This document shows positions 1-11,603 of a stretch of 54,664 nt of DNA, piece by piece. This DNA is from Phlegmacium glaucopus. Taxonomy: Eukaryota > Basidiomycota > Agaricomycetes > Agaricales > Cortinariaceae. A model generated the notes under the pieces. It was not told the DNA's origin. It did no database searches and saw only the letters and a list, made by a program, of their open reading frames with translations. The position numbers and the translations under genes were made by a program. Position 1 is the first letter of the stretch. Each line of letters begins with the position of its first letter. The DNA lies in NCBI GenBank assembly GCA_015039465.1, contig MU130081.1:28453-83116 (forward strand). Direction: 5' to 3'.

Positions 1-808
1 TGTCTTCACAATATCAAATTTTGTGAAGATCGCTACAACTGGAACTGTATCTGGTGAGCTGCAACAAATTTGGACCTGCTAAATGACATTACCATTTCCT
101 GGCCGTTGTTTATCAAAGAACTTGAACTCCAATTCTAATAACGGGCGAGCAACATCCGGATCGAAGCAAAACCTAAAGGGGGTTATTCAAGTAGTGTCAA
201 GGAAGATGATAAAACACACCAGATCACATGGATCTGATCCATAACTTCGTTCGATTTCGCCTTCTCATGTATGAAAGACAGAACATCCTCGAGTTCCTCC
301 TCACTCCCCGCCTCAAATCCACGCGAATCATGGAATATGAATCGTGGGTTACTCCTGAAGGTGAATGCACGACGAACATCATGCTCTCCTCGCTACAAGA
401 ATAGAATCAATGTTATTATTTTAAAAAAATACATGGACATCACTGAGCTGGCACCTTTTCGGTCGGGTTAATCTACCAGTGAAGGGACAATAAGAGTGAG
501 CGAGGCATCAAGTGAAGCTGATATCTTACATCTTCGTATACCGGATCATCCTTTGTATTGCAGACCCGCTTGAGCAGCGTCGTTTTCCCTGCGTTTGCCC
601 TGCCGATAACGAGGATGCGAAAGTGGGAATACTTGTCTCGGAGTTTCTCAGCTTCTTCCTGGGTTATGGTCACACTTGAAGCGGGATCGACTGGAGGCGT
701 GGGGTTCGAGCGGCTTTGAGGCTCGCTCTGAGATTTAATTTTGAACATTTTCTTCAGTCGTTCGCGAATTCCTTGGGACTCTTTGGCAGTCTGGGTGCGT
801 TCAGCCAT
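1..808 (-). CDS. P-loop G-domain GTPase-like protein, 3' part outside window
   Basis: Exons that keep the frame are 808-530, 392-218, 172-93 and 50-1 on the minus strand, all with GT-AG introns. The N-terminus (about 50 residues) is basic and Ser/Pro-rich. A G1/Walker A motif GRANAGKTT follows at residues 69-77; exon 2 carries a G3-like HDSRGF motif and exon 4 a G4-like TKFD. This order (G1, DxxG, [T/N]KxD) is that of the AIG1/Era-like single G-domain proteins expanded in Agaricomycetes, whose cellular role is largely unknown. GTP binding is inferred from motifs. The start at 808 is the first Met of the open frame. The C-terminus lies off the left edge. A decayed relative sits at 4736-6960. 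Confidence 0.8.
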
Positions 809-1228
809 ATCGATGAAGGTGGGAGAAAACAGTTCGCAACACGGAATTAGAACTCACGCCGCCCAAGCACAGCCATAGACCAAAACAAACATGCAAATGT
901 GGCTTCCATTTTGCTACTAACCGAAATTATGATGCCTTGCAATATGCTAGAATAATACAAATTTGATTTCAGTAAACATACTAATTGTTTTGGGATCTGA
1001 TTGGTGGTCAACGTAAAAATTTTTTTTTTTAGAATGTATTATTTTGAATCAAACGCTGATAAACAAAACGCGAAATACTAATTAGTATTCCTCCACTACA
1101 AAGTATTCGCTCACAAGGCCTCATTTCTTTCGACAACAATCAAAATTGTGGACTAAGGAGGTACCTAAAACAATAGCATACGTACAATGCAAGTAGAAAT
1201 ATGTGCATGTTGAATTTTTCGAGAGGGT

Positions 1229-3350
1229 AATCTGATTTGCTCTGCAAATACTCGTACAAGAAACATGACATGCATCATCCCGTTTCATCCGCTTGATAGA
1301 CGAAAAGGAATATTATTCCATGCAACGTCATTTACCCTAAGTACTTTGTATAACGGCGAATTCTGATATTCAGGATTTCTCGCTTTCAAATACTCTCGAT
1401 AGGAATTTAAAGCGCTGGCAAAGTCATCCCAATTTGTCAACGAGGCCTTAGCAGCGGAAATCTTGCTGCCATAAATGTATGCCGTGTAGAAGAGGTAGTC
1501 GTTGCTTTCTTTCTTTTCGCGTAGGTGGATGGTGATGCGGTCCAGCATGTATGCGTGTCTATTTTGCATTTCGTTCAAGCCGGAAGAACTTGAAAAAGAT
1601 TGATGCGCAAGGATTGTGGCAGATGTAACCAAGAAAAAATAAGTGTATGATGATGTATGCGTTGTTGTATCATTAGCGATCTTGGTAATCTCGATGTCGG
1701 GTTGAAATTTGGGCGCAAAGTTAAAGAAACCGATGAGCGTCGCAATGAGCACTTCAAGATCCTCAGTAACAAATTTATCAACTAATTACATTTAATTTAG
1801 ATGAAAAATTGCATTGCTAGAGAAACACGAGGCAGGCTTACATTTATCAGAGATGAGATTGAGGGGTTGGCTGTCCTGGGGTGAATAAAAGGTACGAGGT
1901 TTTTCGAAGAGCCAATGGGTACTGAGGACACACGCCTTCACGAGGGCGGAATTTATTTTAGGGCGACCATTGCATGTGGCGACTTGTAAAAGAGCTACCG
2001 CATTGAGATCTGCCCGGGTAGCTGAATCGTCATGCATGATCAGCGAAGATGGAAAATAATTGGACGGAGAAAGGAAAGGAATAAGATCTGCAAGATCAAG
2101 GCGTTCCGCAAGGTCACGGTTTTTTGTCTCAGGCTGGAAGAGTTCCGACAAATGGATAGGAAGGACTTGGGCAAGACAACGGGCCAATGCCGTTCTTTCC
2201 TTCTCGGTTTCCGCAATCCTCCGTTTCTTCACCGAAATAAGGGCCTGGACGACATCGTACGGAAATGGTTTCATCTCGTCATCGTCGATGCTATCCCATT
2301 TCACCTCCAAATGACCCGGCAAATTGTTGTAGGAAACATTTTGGCGGCGTCGAAACCAGATTTGGCTCCTGAATGTCCAGTCTCTCCCCAAGTCCAGGTT
2401 ATCTCGTTCTTCCTCATGGGCAGCAAGGTTCAACTCTGGATCGCGGATGATTGCCATTGGGCGATGAATGGTCTGCCAAAATTGCTTCAAGAAGGCGATG
2501 ACTTGAAGGAAGAGGAGTGATTGTGGGGACCGGTATGGTGACGGGAAGGAATTTGGTTCCGTCGTGTGCTGCAGCACTGCAGGCGGTGACTGTAGCCCGG
2601 GAAGAAAAGTGGTGATAAGGACGAATAGGAATGTAAACGCAATGGCAATGGCAACGGGAGTTGCAACATGCCAGGTGAGTTGAAAAAGGAAGACAACAAG
2701 TCCGATGAGGAAGAGGGCAAGGGCAAAAATGAGAATTATGGGAAGGGAAGCAAATATTTGAGGGATATGTGATTTTTCGAGACCGAGCGAGTGCATGTGG
2801 CTTATGCCTAGTGACTCGGATCCGTAGCTCAGGGATTGCAAGTGCGTTCGTATCCATTGGAGGGCAATAATACCTATGAGCGCCGCAGTGAGACTGAGGA
2901 CTAGACTAAGGAACCAGAATACGTTGATGCTGATGGTCATCGCGCCCTGGTCGACTCTCGATTTACCAGATATTTGGTCCCCGACGCCAGCAATCTTTCT
3001 CAGGAGCTGGACGCTTTCTTCGGCGAAATCTGGTTGTAGGGCTTTCTGTGATTCGATCACAAAAGCAGTCACGACGGCCGAGAATAAACCAGACTTTTCA
3101 GAAATCAGTTTGTCAGTTTCTGTCAATAACGAACAAGGCTACCCACGAAGATTAGAATATTCTGGACTTCATCCCTCCAGCTTTCACACTGCTCTTTGTC
3201 TTTCTTCATCCACAAATCCCGCACCGTCGTCCAATGTGATCCATCTACTTTGTCCTCTATCGGATTAGTCTAGATGCTCCCCTCAGTAGTGGTCTAATTA
3301 ACAATCCAAAATCATACTCGCCTCCATTTCAACGACGTGCAGCCTGAGCA
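1229..3350. repeat. Left arm of 2.1-kb inverted duplication
   Basis: This stretch is the near-identical reverse complement of 7690-9810. Similarity starts abruptly at the GGTAATCTGATTTG block near 1229 and stops just past CGTGCAGCCTGAGC near 3350. Differences are scattered substitutions plus a 6-nt in-frame indel. The arm contains one complete DUF6535 gene. Confidence 0.9.
1285..3327 (-). CDS. DUF6535 domain multi-pass membrane protein, left copy
   Basis: Predicted exons are 3327-3318, 3256-3147, 3093-1842 and 1781-1285, giving about 622 codons with introns of 53-61 nt and consistent phase. The N-terminal region ends in NILIF, spliced to SGLFSAVVTAFVIES, the hallmark start of DUF6535. Several hydrophobic segments follow (around FWFLSLVLSLTAALIGIIAL and two more), then a long soluble C-terminal half. 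DUF6535 proteins are abundant in mushroom genomes and have no assigned function; membrane location is inferred. Relative to the right copy it carries two extra residues after VDQ. The tiny 10-nt first exon is the least certain part. Confidence 0.78.
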
Positions 3351-3499
3351 ATGGTGGTGGAACGCAAGGCCGAGGAAGCAAAATTAACTTCTCGGAGTCG
3401 ACGGTGCCTCGTGGAGACCGTGAGGGTTAACCGGCATGGTCCAGAACTTCCTTCAAAATTTCGCTGTGACAACAGCGTCTTTGCGTATTCACTTGTTTG

Positions 3500-3825
3500 T
3501 CTAAGCATGTAGACCCAGATCAAGCGGACAGAGCGGTCCAGATAGTATGTGTGATGCAGATAATAAATGGACGATGCGGTCCAAATAGTATGCATGATGC
3601 AGATGGTAAGTGGACAATTGCAGTCCAGATAGTATGCGTGAAGTGATAGTGGACAATGCGGTCCAGATACTGTGTGGACGTGATAAGTGGAAAAAGTGTT
3701 CCCGATGGGGTGCGAGAAAGTTGGTATGTGTGATGTTGATGCGATAGTAAGTAAACTGATGGTGTGTGAGATAGTCGGTATGCATGATATTGATGTGACA
3801 GTAAGTAAACCGTGGCCACCGCATA
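3500..3825. repeat. Degenerate minisatellite
   Basis: The motif GCGGTCCAGATAGTATG with TGTGATGCAGAT or GTAAGTGGAC recurs about every 50-60 bp with many substitutions and length changes. Overlapping open frames here are by-products of the repeat. From 3826 to about 4735 I see no recognisable gene or ordered repeat. Confidence 0.6.
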
Positions 3826-4735
3826 TGCCAGCGAGGTACATTCAGTCTGACAAGGTCTGATTGTGTTGCGTGTGGGATAGCGTGTCCAATCCAAGAATTC
3901 TTCGGAGGTGCTAGCTGCTGACAGTCATGACGGCTTCCAGACCCATCCGAGATATAGCGGTGTCCCGAAAGCTACCAGCGTGCTTGGATTGGTCCGTTGG
4001 CCTGACAGAGTGACTGGAAAAAACCTCGACGTGTCGTTGTGCACCAAGGTGTAGCTGTGTCCCGAAGACCACAAGCATACTCAGATCTGCAAGTATTATC
4101 CAAATGTAACAGATGATGATACTCGCCGCAAGAAAGGTTAAGACTGAACAGTTCCAATGCAAGAAGCGTGAATTAATGAAGTGAAAAGCTTGAATTCACA
4201 AAGAACAGTAACTGTGCAGTAGGCAGCAAGTGAAAATGAGAATTAATGAAACGTAACTTGATTTTGAACTAGGCGAGCAAGCTGAAGAAGAATGAAAGAT
4301 GTCTTTATGCAGCCCTGATGGGGCAGGAGGAAAGGACCGCTCAGAGAGTCCGAGCGCGACAGTGTCACCTGATCTCTATGCATCATAATTCTATTGTGCA
4401 AAACCTCGGTACACTACACTCGTGCCTCATTCGTCTACCTCCAACTTCTGGCCTTTGAAATTAGACTGTAATTCGAGCTAAATAAGCGATGAAACGACAT
4501 TACAATGTGAAAGCGGAAAGATAGAAAGCGACGAATAGCATAGGCAAACGAAAGCAGAAAGTGGATGGTAGACAGAAAGAAATCCTTGACGAATGGAACG
4601 GGATGAAAAAAAGAACAATATAGCCAGGTGGTTGGGTGATATAAGATGCATAGACTGCGGAGGGAAAAGAGTTGTGTAAATCAAGGGTATATGTAAATGG
4701 AAAGAAAACATCGTATTAGTACGTTTACCACAATG

Positions 4736-6960
4736 CTACACTTCCGATTTTGTTGGGAGTCGCCCTTTTATCACTTTGGCAATGACCTTCTCTGGATGAT
4801 TGTCGAATTCTTCCCGATCTGAATCGATGTCGTCAAGCGAATTAATTTTAAGATCTCCCCTATGACGTGTTAGAGCACTGGAAACAGCTTCTTCCGACAA
4901 AGGTTCTCGGAGGTTCAAAAGGCAGGATGTCAGAGAAAAGACCAAAAAGGACTAATATAAGGTTGATGATGTACGTAGACAAAAGTTTTGCGGTCGAGGG
5001 GCTGGTTCATGATCACAAGAAATATAAGTGCATATATAGCAAGATGGCCGCATACATACTATGGTTGATAGTTGTTGTAGAGGTAGTTGATGTGCGAGTC
5101 TTTGAGGTGAATACCTTGTTGAAGGCGTATTAAGAGAGTGGCGCCGGAGGAACCAAAATTCTGTACACATGACAAGGAAGATCTGGAGAAAAAAAAGTAA
5201 AAAAAACATGAGTGATAGGCTCCATTCGCCCAAAAAAGCAACATGCAACATTGGATCGGCATTTGCCTCAATAAGAGGTTTGACGAGGTTAATGATATTA
5301 ACAAAAAAGTTGGCGTTCGACAGGATCTGAAACGGGTGTCAACGGTGACAAAAAAGAAATTGAAGGAAATCGATCAGGTACTAACGTTCGCGGGATCATC
5401 GAAATTCCAAACCTTCACAACGTCGTCATGAAGGCGATGGATGCAGTCGATTAAAATATGGCCTTTAAATCTACTGCTTTGACCGAGATTCGTTCAATAT
5501 TCTGCATCGGATCAGTGAGCACATCATTCAAAGACATGAAAAGGCATATAATCACTTTCAAAACCTTGACTGTTGATGCTAAAATGAGCAACAATTCGAA
5601 AATATTGGAAGCCCTGGACAATACCTGATGGAGGCATTAACTTTCTGGCGAGCATTGACCTGCTGAGCCGTATCCCAAAGAACCTGGAGGTGTGCCTCAA
5701 TATACTCTAGCTTCTTACGAGTAACATTTGTTAGGTTGATGAGCAGCTCCTTGATATCGGCAGGTTTTAGAGAACGCGCCGGCCCGGGATCTTTATCGAA
5801 TATTGGTGTCGACACTTTCACAAGATAACGAATTGGAGCCCAAGTCTTTCTTCGGCTCGTCGACCTTGTCGTCAAAAAGCTGTGATGCCTTTTTCTTAGC
5901 ATCATCATAGTTCTCTTCTTTGGACTTTGATTTATTGTTTTTATGAGAATGCGCGACAAGGTGATCGTACTTCAGGAAGACCACAATGAGAGGAATCTTG
6001 ACTACGCAAACAATAAGTCACCAATCTACAAAGGACGGGCAAAGATCACATTTTTTAGCCAGTTTCAGGAGCTTCTCGTCGCGTTGTAGTAGCCTTGACC
6101 CAGGGAGAGGCGTTTCGATGCAGAACCTTCAGGATTGAGGATTAAGCAACCAAACGCACTGGCAGAGAGAATCAAGTCTTACCAAAGAGCGTGGATTTTG
6201 TTAGGCAGATCGAGTTCCTGGCGCTCCTTTAGGAACTTTTCAACTATTCTCCAGGTGCCATCGTCGCCGGGCTCAAAGCCTTTGCTGTCGTGCAAGATGA
6301 AGCGCGGGTTGGCCAACGATGTGTATTCGCGATTGATGTCAGCCGTTCCCACACGACCGTGAGCAACATCAATCTATACCATAATATATATCAGGCTTTC
6401 TTAAATTCCAATTACAGCACGCCAGTTTGCACAAACCTTGTCCGAATCCAGGTTAAAAATGCATCTGATGAGCGAAGATTTACCTATCCCAGACTAGACC
6501 GGCCTAAGGATCGGTGCAGGGTGAACCGAATAGAAAACCCCTACCTTTCTGGCGAGAAGGATGCGAAACTTCACACATGTATTAGCATTGGCCTACTAGC
6601 TTCGAGCCCCTCGGATTCGTGCTCACCTTGGACATGCCCCGAACGTCTCATCCACTTGAGATGGCAAGCCTTCCGCAAAGGGAAGCAGTTTTTCAAGTTG
6701 TTGAGATAAATCAATACGAGTATTTGGGCTTGCGGGAATGGGAACGACAAGTTCAAGTTGTTCTGTTTGCTGAGGCGAACCAGCATTCGGAGTCAGTTTG
6801 TCTTGGGAGACTGGGCTGGAACTCCTGGATGCAGTACAAAGATTTGATCCAGTCCAGACACATGAGAGAGTCGTCGTCGTAGTTGATGTCAAAATCCTTT
6901 GACACGACATTAAATTAAATTTTCGGCGCCTCCGGTGGTAAACTGCCGAGTATGTCACGG
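4736..6960 (-). pseudogene. Decayed P-loop G-domain GTPase gene
   Basis: Minus-strand exons of a G-domain protein can be followed in order. A Ser/Thr-rich N-terminus (6958-6640) precedes FRILLARK spliced to SGIGKSSLI (P-loop, about 6590-6450), then ANPRFILHDSKGFEPG (G3-like, about 6360-6190) ending in KIHALW at an intron. IPLIVVFLKYDHL occupies the usual G4 position (about 6000-5950). A C-terminal block with WDTAQQVNARQKVN and later DCIHRLHDDVVKVWNF (about 5640-5390) is typical of this fungal family. Decay signs are Arg in place of the first P-loop glycine, no in-phase splice joining the N-terminal exon to FRILL, and an out-of-phase join near 5840. A hydrophobic segment and a charged tail (to 4736) may be its C-terminus. 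It fills the spacer of the inverted duplication. Confidence 0.62.
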
Positions 6961-7035
6961 TAGATTTTTTGAAGCGCCGCAGAAATTATTTCAGCAAGTG
7001 CGTCACGGGTCACAGTGCCTGCCGAATCTTTATGT

Positions 7036-7332
7036 CTTGCATATTGTTTTGCACAACGAAATTTTCAGAGTCACTCTCCCACGGCAACTCGACTGACCCT
7101 TCATGGCTCCAGAGCCTCGTTCCGTGGCTAGGCCACCATTCTTGATCTTATCCGCGTCTCGTGTACAGCACCAGAACCCCCGACGAGCAAACCTTGCCAC
7201 TGACAATAGGACTGGTACACCAAGATCCGTCCTCAATTCCGTTGTTCGCTTCCGAAATAAAGTTTGAAGTGACACAGTGGTCACATCACACAGCTCGGTG
7301 GAAATTTCGTTGTGCAAAACAACATGCAAGGC
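7036..7332. repeat. Short inverted repeat, about 297 bp end to end
   Basis: About 28 bp at 7036-7066 (core TTTTGCACAACGAAATTT) are the near-perfect reverse complement of 7302-7332. The separation of about 235 bp contains no recognisable coding sequence. It could be a small MITE or a fold-back. No clear target duplication was found. Confidence 0.5.
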
Positions 7333-7446
7333 ACTGTATCTTTACAAGCCTAGAACCTGTGCCGGAGGTACGGACCCAGGGCTTGCCGGGACGGTCGCGT
7401 CCTCTCATTGTAATCTCACCGTGAACACCTCAATTCACGCAATCTA

Positions 7447-7695
7447 ATGCCTCCTCGCGGTGCCGTCTGGTCTGATACGGAACCAAATGCGCTCATCAGT
7501 TTTCTCGCGTCACAGCTACCTACAGACGGAACTGGCTTCAAACCGACGGTTTGGAACGAGGCTTCAAAACATTGCGTTAGTCACGCGCAGATCGAATTTG
7601 ATGTGAACTTTCACAAATTCGCCCACGGTTCGGTTACTGAACAGGCTCTAAAGATTTTTCTCACTCAGCTCAGAGTCGATTTTGACTGGGGCTCA
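7447..7695 (+). pseudogene. Fragment with Myb/SANT-like DNA-binding motif
   Basis: The frame starts at ATG 7447 and gives a short N-terminal module with WSDTEPNALISFL and GFKPTVWNEAS. This matches the pattern of the basidiomycete Myb/SANT-like domain (W..x..ALI..L, then G.NFK...W/F..A), often found in Harbinger- or hAT-associated proteins. It ends within about 50 residues and runs into the right arm of the inverted duplication, so it looks truncated by that rearrangement. Assignment rests on a short motif only. Confidence 0.4.
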
Positions 7696-9810
7696 GGCTG
7701 CACGTCGTTGAAATGGAGGCGAGTATGATTTTGGATTGTTAATTAGACCACTACTGAGGGGAGCATCTAGACTAATCCGACAGAGGACAAAGTAGATGGA
7801 TCACATTGGACGACGGTGCGGGATTTGTGGATGAAGAAAGACAAAGAGCAGTGCGAAAGCTGGAGGGATGAAGTCCAAAATATTCTAATCTTCGTGGGTA
7901 GCCTCGTTCGTTATTGACAGAAACCGACAAACTGATTTCTGCAAAGTCTGGTTTATTCTCGGCCATCGTGACTGCTTTTGTAATTGAATCACAGAAGGCC
8001 CTACAATCAGATTTCGCTGAAGAAAGCGTCCAGCTCCTGAGAAAGATTGCTGGCGTCGAGGACCAAATATCTGGTAAATCGAGAGTCGACCAGGTAACCA
8101 TCAGCATCAACATATTCTGGTTCCTCAGTCTAGTCCTCAGTCTCACTGCGGCGCTCATAGGTATTATTGCCCTCCAATGGATACGAACACACTTGCAATC
8201 CCTGAGCTACGGATCCGAGTCACTAGGCATAAGCCACATGCACTCGCTTGGTCTCGAAAAATCACATATCCCTCAAATATTTGCTTCCATTCCCATAATT
8301 CTCATTTCCGCCCTTGCCCTCTTCCTCGTCGGACTTGTTGCCTTCCTTTTTCAACTCACCTGGCATGTTGCAATTCCCGTTGCCATTGCCATTGCGTTTA
8401 CATTCCTATTCGTCCTTATCACCACTTTGCTTCCCGGGCTGCAGTCACCGCCTGCAGTGCTGCAGCACACGACGGAACCAAATTCCTTCCCGTCACCATA
8501 CCGGTCCCCACAATCACTCCTCTTCCTTCAAGTCATCGCCTTCTTGAAGCAATTTTGGCAAATCATTCATCGCTCAATGGCAGTCATCCACGATCCAGAG
8601 TTGAACCTTGCTGCCCATGAGAAAGAACGAGATAACCTGGACTTAGGGAGAGACTGGACATTAAGGAGCCAAATCTGGTTTCGACGCCGCCAAAATGTTT
8701 CCTACAATAATTTGCCGAGTCATTTGGAGGTGAAATGGGATAGCATCGACGATGACGAGATGAAACCATTTCCGTATGATGTCGTCCAGGCCCTTATTTC
8801 GGTGAAGAAACGGAGGATTGCGGAAACCGAGAAGGAAAGAACGGCATTGGCCCGTTGTCTTGCCCAAGTCCTTCCTATTCATTTGTCGGAACTCTTCCAG
8901 CCTGAGACAAAAAACCGTGACCTTGCAGAACGCCTTGACCTTGCAGATCTTATTCCCTTCCTTTCTCCGTCCAATTATTTTCCATCTTCGCTGATCATGC
9001 ATGATGGTTCGGCTACCCGGGCAGATCTCAATGCGGTAGCTCTTTTACAAGTCGCCACATGCAATGGTCGCCCTAAAATAAATTCCGCCCTCGTGAAGGC
9101 GTGTGTCCTCAGTACCCATTGGCTCTTCGAAAAGCCTCGTACCTTTTATTCACCCCAGGACAGCCAACCCCTCAATCTCATCTCTGACGAATGTAAGCCT
9201 GCCTCGCGTTTCTCTAGCAATGCGATTTTTCATCTAAATTAAAAGTAATTAGTTGATAAATTTGTTACTGAGGATCTTGAAGTGCTCATTGCGACGCTCA
9301 TCGGTTTCTTTAACTTTGCGCCCAAATTTCAACCCGACATCGAGACTACCAAGATCGCTAATGATACAACAACGCATACATCATCATACACTTATTTTTT
9401 CTTGGTTACATCTGCCACAATCCTTGCGCATCAATCTTTTTCAAGTTCTTCCCGCTTGAACGAAATGCAGAATAGACATGCATACATGCTGGACCGCATC
9501 ACCATCCACCTACGCGAAAAGAAAGAAAGCAACGACTACCTCTTCTACACGGCATCCATTTATGGCAGCAAGATTTCCGCTGCTAAGGCCTCGTTGACAA
9601 ATTGGGATGACTTTGCCAGCGCTTTAACTTCCTATCGAGAGTATTTGAAAGCGAGAAATCCTGAATATCAGAATTCGCCGTTATACAAAGTACTTAGGGT
9701 AAATGACGTTGCATGGAGTAATATTTTTTCTCGTCTATCAAGCGGATGAAACAGGATGATGCATGTCATGTTTCTTGTACGAGTATTTGCAGAGCAAAAT
9801 AGATTACCTG
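7690..9810. repeat. Right arm of 2.1-kb inverted duplication
   Basis: Reverse complement of 1229-3350. The outer edge is close to 9806, after CAGAGCAAAATAGATTACC. The two arms face outward from a spacer of about 4.3 kb. Confidence 0.9.
7713..9749 (+). CDS. DUF6535 domain multi-pass membrane protein, right copy
   Basis: Predicted exons are 7713-7722, 7784-7893, 7947-9192 and 9253-9749 (1863 nt, 620 residues), with introns of 61, 53 and 60 nt. All phases agree, so the copy appears intact. Landmarks are SGLFSAIVTAFVIES at the DUF6535 start, hydrophobic helices up to about residue 210, a charged middle region, and a C-terminal exon beginning DKFVTEDLEVLIAT. Function is unknown; membrane location is inferred from the helices. 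It is the inverted sister of the gene at 1285-3327. Confidence 0.8.
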
Positions 9811-9993
9811 AATATTGCCAACCGTCTGTAGGCGTTGGAAAAGATCGGCAGACCCGAGGTTTATTCTAGCCGTTAGGCTAGTCAGCATCCCAGCAGCCAC
9901 AGCTAGTTGTATGACTTCCATGCCACCGACCACGAGAGCAAAAAGGGCCGTGAAGTGGTTCATCTTCGTTAGCATAGTGGCGGTAAGAGGCAA
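9766..9993 (-). CDS. Unrecognised exon-like segment
   Basis: A minus-strand open stretch immediately outside the right duplication arm contains one hydrophobic segment (around FTALFALVVGGMEV) and ends at a good donor (CAG|GTAATC near 9807). I do not recognise the protein. It may be one exon of a host gene or a remnant. From 10010 to 10700 I see no gene or ordered repeat. Confidence 0.25.
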   Translation of the reverse strand: MPLTATMLTKMNHFTALFALVVGGMEVIQLAVAAGMLTSLTARINLGSADLFQRLQTVGNIQVIYFALQILVQET

Positions 9994-10712
9994 GATTGCG
10001 CGGGCATAGCTAGCGCACAGCCCGGGAGAGGTCCTCGACTCGGGGGCATTGATGAACGTTGATGAATGATTATTGTTATGTCTTGAAAAAAAATGAGCAA
10101 TTTTTACAATGGGTGGGTCTAGATTTCACTCATTTCGACTGCTTTGTCACCATTGTGTCCCTAATTTCAAAATATAAAAAAATTATGATCATGCAAGGAG
10201 GGATGTTTTCAAAAGCATTATATTTTTAGGGTGCGTGGTTGTTGAGTTATGAAGGAAAAAGTGATGATTTGGTGTAAACACTGGGTAGGTATTAAACTTT
10301 CTATTCCGAAAGTCGGCTGCGGGCAAGCGGCATGTTGCAGTTCACAAAGGGACTTGCTCAATAATACGAATTTTACTATGGAAAAAGCGGGAAACTATTT
10401 CTATCTTATCTAAACACTGTACTGGTGAAGTAGCTAAGACGTAGAGTTCCAAATGACTGGGCGAGGGGCCCGTCGGTTCAACGGTGGTACATTGGTCGGA
10501 AATTTACGGAGTTTGCCGGCAGCTAACCACGTGTAACGGACAATGTGTATTTTGAACGACTGAACTTACGAAAGCTTTCACGGGTCAACGCACTCCCATT
10601 CTCCCGTTTTCTATCATCTATATGCCCTGAAAGGAGTTATATATATTACTTAAAACTCAAAACCAGTACTCTCCTTCAAGTTATTGCAACTACCACATTC
10701 CTTCAAAACAAC

Positions 10713-11524
10713 ATGAATTCCTCCCCGTCTATGGTCTTGATATTGACATTCCTCTGGTTGCATTTGGCTGCACTTGTCAATGCTGCATTATTTGTGCATT
10801 TAACTCTTTTCTCTAAGACCTAGATTTTGAACCCTCTCAAGGTCCAACCTGTCAAGGTGGACAACCTGCACGGTAACCTGGCTAGATGATGGTGAAAAAC
10901 CACTCTTATCAGTGATTGGTGTCTCGACAGTAGGCCTATACACGGGCATGCAGGTGCACGCTGTCGACGTGTTCCCCAATTGATACCATCACTGAAACCT
11001 GAGGGTTTAATCTAGCAACTCGTGCAAACCATTGCTCCAGTTGATGTGGCAAATACGCATTCCATCACTTTTACGGTCGGTCCTTTCTAACCTCTATTTT
11101 TTGAGTTCCAATGTGTCTTATCTATCTCATTCCAGCCTTTGCCGGACGCAGGACCTAATTTCGATGCTTAGTCTGTTCATTTTCCTTCGTTTCGGAACGA
11201 AAATAATTCTGACTGCCGTCTCTTCAGTTATATTGCCTTCTCGTCAACCCAATTCATTGGAAATGACAGTTCACCTTACACAGGATTTTCGCCATTATTC
11301 AGGTATGCGTTTGCTTGAAATAAGCTCTCCGATGTTGAACTTCACCACGTTAGCTTGATGGGAATGTCTGGATCATCTACCTGCTGCGACATCATCAATT
11401 CCCATCCCCTCATCGTTGACAGATTCACATACCTCGTCGGGAACGCCAACTGCAACTGTTGGACCCTTGTCTAGATCTCTCCCTTCTCCCACTTCTAGCC
11501 TTTGCCGCCACGCGCGAGTATAAC
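10713..11524 (+). pseudogene. Kre9/Knh1-like Ser/Thr-rich GPI-anchored protein, broken
   Basis: An N-terminal secretion signal (from ATG 10713, hydrophobic LILTFLWLHLAALVNA) is followed after an intron by PSQGPTCQGGQP and then, one frame away, TVTWLDDGEKPLLS and VGLYTG. Further exons read QQLVQTIAPVDVANTHSITF, PLPDAGPNFDA and YIAFSSTQFIGNDSSPYTGF, and the end is Ser/Thr/Pro-rich. This matches the Kre9/Knh1 fold (Pfam PF10342) proteins of the basidiomycete cell surface. A one-base loss near 10866 shifts the frame between the Gly-Gly and Val-Thr-Trp blocks. The MCM4 fragment starts directly after it on the same strand. Confidence 0.7.
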
Positions 11525-11603
11525 AATGCTGTTTATTGATACATCCATTTCTAGATTTTTATCCTTTTTTTTCTCTAAGCTGCTTGTCTCATCGAGTATC
11601 CAG

